A stretch of 32,382 nt of DNA, taken from Actinomycetota bacterium (GTDB lineage: Bacteria; Actinomycetota; Actinomycetes; Nanopelagicales; Nanopelagicaceae). Location of the stretch: contig JAPOKG010000010.1 of assembly GCA_029977785.1 (NCBI GenBank), positions 1-32,382 of the forward strand, written 5' to 3'. This document shows positions 1-7,893 of this stretch, one piece after another; positions within the stretch are counted from its first letter, which is position 1; each line of letters opens with the position of its first letter. The translations under genes were made by a program, and so were the position numbers. A model generated the notes under the pieces. That model did not search any database. It was given only the letters and a program-made list of their open reading frames with translations, and was not told the DNA's origin.

Positions 1-738
1 GTCATCTTCGCAGCGCTAGTTGCGATTGCAGTTCTTCTTGGAATCCGCGAACTCAATCGTGCGTTATCGGCTGCCAGCATCCATCTTCCTCTCTGGGCGC
101 TGACCGGCGCAGGCATCGGCCTCTCAGCGGCAACGTGGATCGGGGGAGTATCGGGGCTCGCAGTTGCTACAGCAATTGCCTTTCCCTGTTTATTAGTTTT
201 GCAACTACCGCAAGGCACAGAGAACTTTGTAAAGACCGCGTCAGCATCAGCGCTGGTCTTGATGTACCTGCCATTTCTTGCCGGATTTCTGATTCTGCTT
301 GCGCGCCCTTATAACGGCTTAGAACGCGTCATGACGCTTGTAGTCCTTGTGGGATGCAATGACACCTTTGCTTACTTAACTGGCGTTTTATTGGGTAAGC
401 ACCCTCTTGCGCCAAAGATTAGCCCTAAGAAAACTATTGAAGGTTTAGTTGGCTCACTCATCTTTACAACAATTGGTGGCTCACTAGCTTTTGTTTACAT
501 CATGCAATCTGATTGGTGGTTGGGAGCAATCGCGGGACTTGTCACGGTCTTTACAGCAACCGCCGGAGATCTCATTGAATCAGCGCTCAAGCGAGATATG
601 GCAATCAAAGATATGGGCTCACTTCTTCCAGGACATGGCGGCATCATGGATCGCCTTGATTCAGCTCTCTTTGCCGCACCCGCTTTGTGGCTTGCTTTAG
701 AAATTGTCCGCCGTGCGCAAGACTCTGGCCTGTTATGA
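1..738 (+). CDS. cdsA: Phosphatidate cytidylyltransferase, 5'-truncated by the window edge
   Basis: The frame is open from base 1 to the TGA at 736-738, so about 245 residues are visible and the start lies upstream. CdsA makes CDP-diacylglycerol from CTP and phosphatidic acid in the cytoplasmic membrane, the branch point for phospholipid synthesis. The visible part is a series of hydrophobic membrane segments. Near the C-terminus is the family signature: S-x-L-K-R, then K-D-M-G, then [11 protein letters not shown], ending about 30 residues before the stop. An upstream conserved block reads ND-x-F-AY-x-TG followed by SPKKT-x-EG. The stop overlaps the rlmN start by ATGA, which implies translational coupling. 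The cdsA-rlmN pairing is the usual actinobacterial arrangement. Confidence 0.95.
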   Translation, partial: VIFAALVAIAVLLGIRELNRALSAASIHLPLWALTGAGIGLSAATWIGGVSGLAVATAIAFPCLLVLQLPQGTENFVKTASASALVLMYLPFLAGFLILLARPYNGLERVMTLVVLVGCNDTFAYLTGVLLGKHPLAPKISPKKTIEGLVGSLIFTTIGGSLAFVYIMQSDWWLGAIAGLVTVFTATAGDLIESALKRDMAIKDMGSLLPGHGGIMDRLDSALFAAPALWLALEIVRRAQDSGLL

Positions 739-1862
739 CAACTGAGCGCCCCACTGAGCTGAAGTTAGTCTTTGATGAACCGGTACAGAGAAAGAAAGCA
801 CCCAAGCATTTAGCTGACTTTTCACCGGCAGAGCGCAAAGCATTTGCTAAAGATCTTGGCTTTCAACCATTTCGTGCGGCGCAAGTAGCAACGCACTACT
901 TCACCCATCTTTCCAATAATCCAGAAGAGTGGACAGATATCCCAGCCGCTGAGCGCCAAGTGATTTCTGAAGCGTTGACCCCCAAGTTAATTGAACTAGT
1001 TACTACTCGCACGACAGATGGTGGGATGACTCGTAAAGATTTATGGAAGTTGCACGATGGTGTTCTCGTTGAATCTGTCTTAATGCGTTATTCAGATCGC
1101 ACCACCGTCTGTATCTCATCCCAAGCAGGATGTGGCATGAACTGTCCTTTCTGTGCAACAGGACAAGCAGGCCTTACTCGCAATCTTTCGGCTGGTGAAA
1201 TAACAGACCAAATCGTGGCTGCTGCACGCGCGTGCGCAAATGGTGAACTACCCGGTGGGCCAACACGTCTCTCCAACATAGTCTTTATGGGAATGGGTGA
1301 GCCACTAGCTAACTACAACGCAGTCGTGCGGACGCTTCATAACATCACAGATCCAAATCCAGATGGTCTTGGAATTTCGGCTCGCTCTGTCGTTGTTTCG
1401 ACTGTCGGGTTAGTGCCCGGCATTGAGAAGCTCATGGAAGAAGGAATTAACTGCACGCTCGCGGTTTCACTTCACACACCGGATGATGAACTTCGTGACA
1501 GCCTTGTACCAATTAACAATCGCTTCAATGTCCGCGAAGTTTTGGCAGCAGCTGATGCTTATGAAAAGAAGACCGGTCGCCGCTATTCAATCGAGTACGC
1601 ACTTATTCGCGACATTAATGATCAATCGTGGCGCTCAGACCTATTGGGTCGCTTACTTAAGAACCGCAACGCCCACGTCAACCTCATTCCACTTAATCCA
1701 ACACCAGGTTCTAAGTGGACCGCATCCCGTCGCGAAGATGAGGCAGAGTTTGTTCGCATCCTTGAGTCTTATGGGGTTCCCGTCACAGTACGAGACACTC
1801 GTGGCCGCGAGATTGATGGCGCATGCGGACAGTTGGCCGCTAGTGAGAATGCAAAGAATTAA
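735..1862 (+). CDS. rlmN: 23S rRNA (adenine-2503-C2)/tRNA methyltransferase, radical SAM
   Basis: RlmN methylates C2 of A2503 in 23S rRNA, and A37 of some tRNAs, using two SAM molecules and a [4Fe-4S] cluster. From the ATG at 735 the protein is 375 aa, a normal length. The radical-SAM cysteines C133, C137 and C140 form C-x3-C-x2-C. The two catalytic cysteines are also visible: C126 (in TVCISS) and C364 (in DGACGQL). The 7-4-3 spacing from C126 matches E. coli C118, C125, C129 and C132. I chose ATG 735 because it gives an ATGA overlap with cdsA; an in-frame ATG at 687 would add 16 unsupported residues inside cdsA. All key residues are intact. Confidence 0.96.
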   Translation: MTTERPTELKLVFDEPVQRKKAPKHLADFSPAERKAFAKDLGFQPFRAAQVATHYFTHLSNNPEEWTDIPAAERQVISEALTPKLIELVTTRTTDGGMTRKDLWKLHDGVLVESVLMRYSDRTTVCISSQAGCGMNCPFCATGQAGLTRNLSAGEITDQIVAAARACANGELPGGPTRLSNIVFMGMGEPLANYNAVVRTLHNITDPNPDGLGISARSVVVSTVGLVPGIEKLMEEGINCTLAVSLHTPDDELRDSLVPINNRFNVREVLAAADAYEKKTGRRYSIEYALIRDINDQSWRSDLLGRLLKNRNAHVNLIPLNPTPGSKWTASRREDEAEFVRILESYGVPVTVRDTRGREIDGACGQLAASENAKN

Positions 1863-1863
1863 C

Positions 1864-1869
1864 TAGTAT
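1864..1869 (+). promoter_or_regulatory. Candidate -10 box (TAGTAT) for a leaderless dinB-like mRNA
   Basis: TAGTAT sits just after the rlmN stop, followed by exactly six bases (CACTGC) and the ATG at 1876. A -10 hexamer 6-7 bases before a start codon puts the transcription start at or next to the ATG, the signature of leaderless mRNAs common in Actinobacteria. There is no Shine-Dalgarno sequence and no clear -35. The same geometry recurs before proS, dapA, ftsK and thyX. Confidence 0.5.
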
Positions 1870-1875
1870 CACTGC

Positions 1876-2358
1876 ATGGCCCCAACAGTGGATTTGAAAG
1901 AAGCAGCAGCTGCATACGAAGCGGCCACACAGTATTTTCTTAATTTAGCGCGGGGCGTAACTCCTGATGTGATTGATGTGCATGCCGAGAATGAATGGTC
2001 GGCACGTCAATGCATTCATCACATGGCAGATTCTGAGGCGCAGTCATATGCGCGCCTGCGTCGCTTGGTTGCCGAACCTGAAGGTTCGATTATTCAGGGA
2101 TATGACGAAGCCGCCTGGGCTAATGAACCTAAGCTTGCATATTCCGATGGTGACGTTACTAATTCGATTGCAGTCTTTGCGGCTGTACGCGCTGCCTCAT
2201 TGGATTTGGTTAAGCGATTAGAAGACAGCGATCTCGAGAAGTTTGGTGAGCATACAGAAGCTGGCAAGTACACAATTGCTCGCTGGTTAGAAACTTATAC
2301 AAAACATCCATATGATCACGGTGATCAGTTGGTAAGGGCTACGAAAGGTCAGGCATAG
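1876..2358 (+). CDS. DinB/YfiT-like putative metal-dependent protein
   Basis: A 160-aa, mostly helical soluble protein. Three histidine positions match the DinB superfamily four-helix-bundle metal site: one in IHHMADSE (about residue 47) and a pair in KHPYDHGDQ (about residues 143 and 147). Members include thiol-dependent S-transferases that use mycothiol or bacillithiol, and many of unknown function; the substrate cannot be told from sequence. It begins 13 bases after rlmN with a leaderless-type -10 box and no Shine-Dalgarno site. Only three bases separate its TAG from the aldehyde dehydrogenase start, so the two are probably cotranscribed. In an actinobacterium a mycothiol-linked role is plausible but inferred. 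Confidence 0.75.
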   Translation: MAPTVDLKEAAAAYEAATQYFLNLARGVTPDVIDVHAENEWSARQCIHHMADSEAQSYARLRRLVAEPEGSIIQGYDEAAWANEPKLAYSDGDVTNSIAVFAAVRAASLDLVKRLEDSDLEKFGEHTEAGKYTIARWLETYTKHPYDHGDQLVRATKGQA

Positions 2359-2361
2359 CAG

Positions 2362-3789
2362 GTGAAGAAGTTACAGAATTTCATCAATGGCAAGTCAGTC
2401 GATAGCGCATCTGGCGAAACCACAACTCTGATTAATCCTTCGACCGGTCAAGCCTTTGCCACGGCCCCTAACTCAAACGCTGCCGATATCGATAAAGCTA
2501 TGAAGGCAGCAAGTGAGGCCTTTCCAATTTGGCGCGATTCCACACCTTCAGAGCGCCAACGCGCACTTCTTAAAATTGCCGATGCCATCGAAGCTCGTGC
2601 GCAGGAATTTGTTGATATTGAATCCGAGAACTGCGGTAAGCCAAAGGGTCTGACAGCATCAGAAGAAATTCCACCGATGGTGGATCAGATTCGCTTCTTC
2701 GCAGGGGCTGCTCGCAACCTTGAAGGTCGCTCTGCTGGTGAATATATGAAGGGCATGACCTCATTTATTCGTCGCGAACCAATCGGCGTTTGTGCGCAAG
2801 TAACTCCATGGAACTACCCAATGATGATGGCGGTCTGGAAATGGGCGCCGGCAATCGCTGCTGGAAACTCAGTAGTTCTAAAGCCAAGTGATACAACTCC
2901 GGCATCAACTCTCTTTATGGCACAGATCATGGGCGAATTTCTTCCGGATGGCGTGATTAATGTAATCGCCGGAGAACGTGCAACAGGTGCTGCGCTCGTT
3001 GATCACCCAACTCCTGCGATGGTTTCAGTTACAGGTTCAGTGCGTGCCGGTATGGAAGTTGCTGGAGCTGCAGCTAAATCACTCAAGCGTGTACACCTTG
3101 AACTTGGCGGCAAAGCCCCCGTTGTCGTCTTCAACGATGCTGATCTGCAAGCTGCCGCTGAAGGCATTGCTTTAGCTGGTTACTTCAATTCAGGCCAGGA
3201 TTGCACCGCAGCAACTCGAGTTATTGTGCAAGAAGGTGTTTATGAAGAGATGGTGAAGTTGCTGGCAGATCAGGCGACAAACCATATAGGCATGGGTATG
3301 CCAGAAGAAGATGTCATCGTCGGCCCAGTAAATAACGCATCACAATTTGATCGCGTTAACGGCTTTATCTCTCGTACGCCTTCACATGCTCGTATCGTGG
3401 CTGGTGGCCAGCCAACAAATCGCGCTGGCTACTTTGTGGCACCTACTGTTATCGCCGACCTCAAGCAGAGTGATGAGTTGATTCAATCTGAAATCTTCGG
3501 TCCAGTAATCACAATTCAGAAATTTAAGGATGAGGCCGAAGCAGTAGCGATGGCCAACGGAGTCGAATACGGTCTGGCCTCATCGGTCTGGACCAAGGAC
3601 CACGGTCGCGCGATGCGTCTGGCCAAGGCCTTTGACTTCGGCTGCGTCTGGATTAACACCCACATCCCTGTGGTGGCCGAGATGCCTCATGGCGGATTTA
3701 AGCGCAGCGGATACGGCAAGGATCTCTCGAACTATGGCTTCGAGGATTACACCCGCATCAAGCATGTGATGACCAATCTCAACGCCTAA
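2362..3789 (+). CDS. NAD(P)-dependent aldehyde dehydrogenase, gamma-aminobutyraldehyde type
   Basis: A 475-aa aldehyde dehydrogenase (ALDH superfamily) with a GTG start three bases after the upstream stop. Visible catalytic residues are N151 in TPWNYP, general base E247 in LELGGKAP and nucleophile C281 in NSGQDCTA. The E-to-C spacing of 34 is canonical. The SGQDCTA context and overall length resemble gamma-aminobutyraldehyde dehydrogenases (PatD/YdcW, Prr), which oxidise 4-aminobutanal from putrescine to GABA; betaine aldehyde dehydrogenase is the main alternative. The polyamine-type transporter just downstream supports a putrescine/spermidine role, but no putrescine aminotransferase or oxidase lies in the window. 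The last ~240 bases are more GC-rich than the start of the gene. Confidence 0.85.
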   Translation: MKKLQNFINGKSVDSASGETTTLINPSTGQAFATAPNSNAADIDKAMKAASEAFPIWRDSTPSERQRALLKIADAIEARAQEFVDIESENCGKPKGLTASEEIPPMVDQIRFFAGAARNLEGRSAGEYMKGMTSFIRREPIGVCAQVTPWNYPMMMAVWKWAPAIAAGNSVVLKPSDTTPASTLFMAQIMGEFLPDGVINVIAGERATGAALVDHPTPAMVSVTGSVRAGMEVAGAAAKSLKRVHLELGGKAPVVVFNDADLQAAAEGIALAGYFNSGQDCTAATRVIVQEGVYEEMVKLLADQATNHIGMGMPEEDVIVGPVNNASQFDRVNGFISRTPSHARIVAGGQPTNRAGYFVAPTVIADLKQSDELIQSEIFGPVITIQKFKDEAEAVAMANGVEYGLASSVWTKDHGRAMRLAKAFDFGCVWINTHIPVVAEMPHGGFKRSGYGKDLSNYGFEDYTRIKHVMTNLNA

Positions 3790-3829
3790 ATCCTTTGAGA
3801 AATCACCAAAGAATTCTTTCGATTTAGGT

Positions 3830-3858
3830 TTGGCTCACGCTCAAAAGGGCTACATAAT
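3830..3858 (+). promoter_or_regulatory. Candidate housekeeping-sigma promoter of the potDABC operon
   Basis: A -35-like TTGGCT at 3830-3835 and a -10-like CATAAT at 3853-3858 are separated by the ideal 17 bases. They lie in the 128-base gap between the aldehyde dehydrogenase and potD, the largest gap in this part of the window. This leaves a leader of roughly 50 bases carrying a strong Shine-Dalgarno AAAGGAG at 3901-3907. Confidence 0.55.
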
Positions 3859-3865
3859 GAGCCCT
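3846..3865. promoter_or_regulatory. Perfect inverted repeat over the potD -10 box (candidate operator)
   Basis: AGGGCT (3846-3851) and AGCCCT (3860-3865) are perfect inverted 6-mers separated by eight bases that include most of the -10 hexamer. A 20-bp dyad centred on the -10 is a typical placement for a repressor site. The cognate regulator is not in the window. Confidence 0.4.
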
Positions 3866-3917
3866 GCACGTCCGTCCCTTACACCGGCAAGATTTACTAA
3901 AAAGGAGCCCATGACTC

Positions 3918-5090
3918 ATGGCTAAGAATCCACTATCACCAGAAGCACGCACAATTCTTAATTCACATCTTTCTCGTCGTGCTGTCTTAGCCGGCGCTGG
4001 AGCAGTCGCGGGTGCTGGTGCGCTCGCATCATGCGGAATCGGCGGCGGAGGATCAGATTCCTCTAATGCAGTTCGCTGGGGAAACTGGCCTCTCTACCTC
4101 GATGTTGATGACTCAGGTAAGAAGTACCCAACTCTTGAAGCTTTCACAAAAGAGACTGACATTGCAGTTAAGTACTTTGAAGATTACAACGATAACGATG
4201 AGTTCTTCGGAAAAGTACAAGCACAACTTAAGATTAAGAAAGATATTGGCTACGACCTAGTCTGCCCAACGGACTGGATGGCAGGACGTTGGATTCGCCT
4301 TGGATATGCACAGAAGTTTGATGCTGCAAATATTCCAAACAAGTCAAATATTCTTGACACACTTGCAACACCTTCATTTGATGCCAAGCGTGAATACACA
4401 CTCACATGGCAGGGCATCATGGGTGGATTCGGTTGGAACGTCGAGAAGAATCCAAAGGGAATCCGTACCATTGAAGATCTCTTCTCTCCAGCAAATAAGG
4501 GAAAGATTGTTGTTCTCTCTGAAATGCGTGACACCGTCGGTATCATCTTGCTCTCACAGGGCGTTAACTTGCAGACAGTGACTGAAGATCAATTTATGAA
4601 CGCAGTTGATTTCTTGGCTAAGAAGATTGCAGATGGTTGGATCCGCGGTGTTAAGGGCAATGAATACGCTGAAGACCTCACATCAGGAGACGCCACAGCT
4701 GTTATCGGTTGGTCTGGCGATATGTTTATTCTTAAGTCTGAGAACGAAGGCAAGTTTGACTTCGCAGTTCCAGAATCAGGCGGAACAATCTCTGGCGATA
4801 ACATGTTGATTCCATCAACTGCTACCGCTGAGGCTAAGGCAAACGCTGAGAAGCTCATCAACTACTACTACGAACCAGCTGTTGCTGCCGAAGTAGCTGC
4901 CTACGTCAACTATGTCTGCCCAGTTAAGGGTGCACAAGCTGAGATGGAGAAGATTGATCCAGAGCTTGCCAAGAGCGAGTTCATCTTCCCAACTGAGAAG
5001 ATGATGGCGAATCTCAATGTATTCCGCTCACTCTCACCTACAGAAGAATCAACTTGGACCGAGGCTTTCCAGAAGGCCGCCGGCAACTAA
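3918..5090 (+). CDS. potD: Spermidine/putrescine-type ABC transporter substrate-binding lipoprotein
   Basis: A 390-aa extracytoplasmic solute-binding protein of the PotD/PotF group, which captures polyamines for the PotABC importer. The N-terminus has a twin-arginine stretch (SRRAVLAG, about residues 19-26), a hydrophobic A/G-rich segment and a lipobox LASC with C39 as the probable lipidated cysteine. This suggests Tat export followed by membrane anchoring. After a G/S-rich linker the mature part starts with RWGNWPLYLD and contains YDLVCPTDWM and GGFGWN, as in the family. The Shine-Dalgarno AAAGGAG (3901-3907) lies 10 bases before ATG 3918. An ATG at 3911 is out of frame and gives only four codons. 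The stop abuts the potA GTG. Ligand specificity is inferred from the operon. Confidence 0.9.
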   Translation: MAKNPLSPEARTILNSHLSRRAVLAGAGAVAGAGALASCGIGGGGSDSSNAVRWGNWPLYLDVDDSGKKYPTLEAFTKETDIAVKYFEDYNDNDEFFGKVQAQLKIKKDIGYDLVCPTDWMAGRWIRLGYAQKFDAANIPNKSNILDTLATPSFDAKREYTLTWQGIMGGFGWNVEKNPKGIRTIEDLFSPANKGKIVVLSEMRDTVGIILLSQGVNLQTVTEDQFMNAVDFLAKKIADGWIRGVKGNEYAEDLTSGDATAVIGWSGDMFILKSENEGKFDFAVPESGGTISGDNMLIPSTATAEAKANAEKLINYYYEPAVAAEVAAYVNYVCPVKGAQAEMEKIDPELAKSEFIFPTEKMMANLNVFRSLSPTEESTWTEAFQKAAGN

Positions 5091-6239
5091 GTGTCCGATG
5101 TAGCTAGCTCTGCACGTGGAGATTTAATACTCTCTCATCTGACCAAGTCATATGGAGATTTCACTGCTGTCAATGATTTGTCGCTGACAATTCCTAAAGG
5201 CTCATTCTTTGCGTTACTTGGGCCTTCAGGATGCGGCAAGACAACAACGCTACGCATGATTGCAGGGCTAGAAGAACCAACCCAAGGAACAATTTCTTTG
5301 GGCGTTACCGACATTACTCATACCAAGCCATATCAGCGCCCTATCAATACAGTATTTCAAAACTACGCACTCTTTCCACACCTAACCATCTTCGAAAACA
5401 TTGCATTTGGTTTGCGTCGCCGAGGAATTAAAGATGTAGACGAAGCTGTCAATAAGGCTCTGAACTTGGTTGAACTTCCACACCTTGCGCAGCGAAAGCC
5501 AACTCAACTATCTGGTGGGCAGCAGCAACGTATCGCGCTAGCGCGTGCGATTGTTAACCGCCCAGCGTTGCTACTCCTCGATGAACCACTTGGCGCACTT
5601 GATCTCAAGCTTCGTCGCCAGATGCAGATTGAACTCAAGTGGATCCAAAAGGAAGTGGGAATCACCTTCGTGCACGTAACCCACGATCAGGAAGAGGCCA
5701 TGACTATGGCGGACACCATCGCGGTGATGAATGAAGGCCAGATTGAGCAGATGGGTTCACCTGCTGATCTGTATGACAATCCCGAAACTGCTTTCGTTGC
5801 AAACTTCTTGGGTCAGTCAAACCTCATTAAGGGAACGATTAGTGGCAACGATGGTGACAATCAGATCATTGATCTCTTCGGACAAAAGATTTCACTTCGC
5901 AAGAACCGCTCTCACGCTGTCGACAATTCGATCTATGCAGGAATCCGTCCGGAAAAGTTCCGTATCTCGCGCCTTGAAACTGCGACCTCCGGCAATGTTT
6001 TGACTGGCGGAAAAGTTGAGGATGTTTCCTACATCGGCGTCTCGACTCAATATCAAGTCTTGATGCCGTGGGGACAAGAGCTCATGGTTTTTGAACAAAA
6101 TGATGATGGGGTTGCACCATTTAGCGTGGGTGAAAGCGTCAATATCTCTTGGGAACCAAGTTTCACCTTTGGTCTTCGTGGTGATGAAGATGCTGAAGCA
6201 GGTACTGAAGTTAACCCTGATGAGGATCCAGACGAATAA
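5091..6239 (+). CDS. potA: Polyamine ABC transporter ATP-binding protein
   Basis: A 382-aa ATPase that powers the PotBC permease. Walker A GPSGCGKTT is at residues 44-52, signature LSGGQ at 140-144, Walker B LLLLDEP near 160-166 and the switch histidine in VTHDQEEA shortly after. The C-terminal ~130 residues form a TOBE-type regulatory domain typical of PotA/MalK-like ATPases. The protein ends in a very acidic tail rich in D and E. The GTG start follows the potD TAA with no spacer, so translation probably depends on terminating ribosomes; there is no good Shine-Dalgarno site. Its stop overlaps potB by one base (TAATG). Confidence 0.93.
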   Translation: MSDVASSARGDLILSHLTKSYGDFTAVNDLSLTIPKGSFFALLGPSGCGKTTTLRMIAGLEEPTQGTISLGVTDITHTKPYQRPINTVFQNYALFPHLTIFENIAFGLRRRGIKDVDEAVNKALNLVELPHLAQRKPTQLSGGQQQRIALARAIVNRPALLLLDEPLGALDLKLRRQMQIELKWIQKEVGITFVHVTHDQEEAMTMADTIAVMNEGQIEQMGSPADLYDNPETAFVANFLGQSNLIKGTISGNDGDNQIIDLFGQKISLRKNRSHAVDNSIYAGIRPEKFRISRLETATSGNVLTGGKVEDVSYIGVSTQYQVLMPWGQELMVFEQNDDGVAPFSVGESVNISWEPSFTFGLRGDEDAEAGTEVNPDEDPDE

Positions 6240-7102
6240 TGACCCAGTCACAAGGGTTCAAGATTAGAACTCCCTATCTCCTATTACTTCCGGGGATGGC
6301 GTTTCTCTTAACCTTCTTCATTTTTCCTTTGATTAATCTTGCTCAGACTTCAACTCAGACCCCAGTAGGTGGGGGAGATACTGGCCAATATGAACAGTCG
6401 CTTCGTTTACAGAATTATGTTGATGCCTTTATTGAAAATAGAGAACAGTTCGGTCGCTCATTTTTATACGCAACGATTGCAACAATTCTTGCACTTTTGA
6501 TTGCGTACCCGCTGGCATATGCGATTGCCTTTAAAGGTGGCAAGCTCAAGAATTTAATGTTGGTACTTGTTATTGCTCCCTTCTTTACATCATTTCTTCT
6601 ACGTACCGTGGCCTGGAAACAGATTTTGGGCGAAGAAGGTTTCGTTGTACCACCGCTTCGAACGTTAGGCATAATCTCTGAAAGCACGACTTTGACTTCA
6701 AGTGCCTTTGCAGTTGTTGCAGGTATGACTTATAACTTCCTGCCGTTTATGACCTTGCCACTTTATGCATCCATTGATCGCATCGATCCTCGTACCCTTG
6801 AAGCATCAGGTGATTTGTATGCAAATGGGTTCACTACGTTTCGTAAAGTAACACTTCCACTTTCTATGCCAGGCGTTGTAGCGGGAACGCTCCTGACCTT
6901 TATTCCAGCAGCAGGTGATTACGTCAATGCGGCAATTCTCGGTAGCCCAACGACAAAGATGCTTGGAAATGTTATTGAATCTCGCTACTTCCGTATCGTG
7001 GATTACCCAACAGCGGCAGCGCTCTCATTTACCCTGATGATTTCAATTCTCATTCTCGTGACTTTCTATGTTCGTAAGGCCGGAACGGAGGAGTTAGTAT
7101 GA
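6239..7102 (+). CDS. potB: Polyamine ABC transporter permease, PotB subunit
   Basis: A 287-aa integral membrane protein with about six hydrophobic segments, one of the two permease subunits of the PotABCD importer. The first segment is at residues ~10-32. The cytoplasmic EAA-like loop that contacts the ATPase reads E-A-S-G-D-L-Y-A-N-G, followed by FRKVTLPLSMPG, near residues 186-210. Length and motif fit the PotB/HtpB-type family. The start shares one base with the potA stop, and the potC start overlaps its stop by ATGA, so the subunits are translationally coupled. Confidence 0.92.
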   Translation: MTQSQGFKIRTPYLLLLPGMAFLLTFFIFPLINLAQTSTQTPVGGGDTGQYEQSLRLQNYVDAFIENREQFGRSFLYATIATILALLIAYPLAYAIAFKGGKLKNLMLVLVIAPFFTSFLLRTVAWKQILGEEGFVVPPLRTLGIISESTTLTSSAFAVVAGMTYNFLPFMTLPLYASIDRIDPRTLEASGDLYANGFTTFRKVTLPLSMPGVVAGTLLTFIPAAGDYVNAAILGSPTTKMLGNVIESRYFRIVDYPTAAALSFTLMISILILVTFYVRKAGTEELV

Positions 7103-7893
7103 GAAAGGTTTCTCGCTGGTTCCAACGTAATCTCATCCGTATCTACGCCATCGTTGCCTTCACTTATCTCTTTATCCCAGTTGCCTACACCTTTGCCTTC
7201 TCCTTTAACGATTCACGTAAGAGCAACTTGGTCTGGCAGGGCTTCACTCTTGGGAACTGGCAAAATCCATGTGGCGCACCAGAAATCTGTACCGCACTTG
7301 GTAACTCCATCAAAATAGGTTTCTTAGCAACACTTTTCTCAACAATTCTCGGCACGATGATTGCTTTTGCAATTGGTCGCTATCACTTCAAGGGTCGATC
7401 AACGACGAATTTACTCATATTCCTGCCCATGGCAACACCTGAAATCGTTCTAGGCGCATCTTTGCTCTCACTCTTCTTGGTCTTCCAAATTAATCCAGGT
7501 TTTTGGCCAACAGTGATTGCTCACGTTCTCTTCTGTATTTCATTTGTCGTGGTCACCGTTAAGGCGCGTATTGCCAGCCTTGATCCCCGCCTAGAACAAG
7601 CGGCGATGGATTTGTATGCCAACGAACGCGAAACATTCCGTCGCGTCACCCTTCCACTTGTGGCTCCAGGAATTGCAGCAGCAGCGCTACTCGCTTTCAG
7701 CTTATCTTTCGATGACTTCATCATTACCAACTTCAATTCCGGAACCATGACAACCTTCCCTAAGTTTGTCTATACATCTGCAGCGCGCGGAATTCCTGCG
7801 CAGGCGAATGTAATTGGTTCGGCGATGTTCTTCTTAGCCCTTGCCATTGTCATCATCGGACAATTTGTAGGACGCAAGCGCAAAGTTTCATGA
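7099..7893 (+). CDS. potC: Polyamine ABC transporter permease, PotC subunit
   Basis: A 264-aa permease with about six membrane segments, the partner of PotB. The EAA-like loop reads E-Q-A-A-M-D-L-Y-A-N-E, followed by FRRVTLPLVAPGI, near residues 173-195. An early FAFSFNDS block is typical of PotC/PotI subunits. The ATG lies within an ATGA overlap with potB and is preceded by GGAGG-like bases at 7087-7092. Its own TGA overlaps the dxr ATG by ATGA. That ties expression of an unrelated isoprenoid gene to the polyamine operon unless an internal promoter exists. Confidence 0.92.
   Translation: MRKVSRWFQRNLIRIYAIVAFTYLFIPVAYTFAFSFNDSRKSNLVWQGFTLGNWQNPCGAPEICTALGNSIKIGFLATLFSTILGTMIAFAIGRYHFKGRSTTNLLIFLPMATPEIVLGASLLSLFLVFQINPGFWPTVIAHVLFCISFVVVTVKARIASLDPRLEQAAMDLYANERETFRRVTLPLVAPGIAAAALLAFSLSFDDFIITNFNSGTMTTFPKFVYTSAARGIPAQANVIGSAMFFLALAIVIIGQFVGRKRKVS

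Noticed and set aside
687-734. Longer rlmN N-terminus from the in-frame ATG at 687
   Set aside because: It lies within cdsA, adds a Cys-rich stretch not typical of the family, and ATG 735 gives a standard ATGA overlap.
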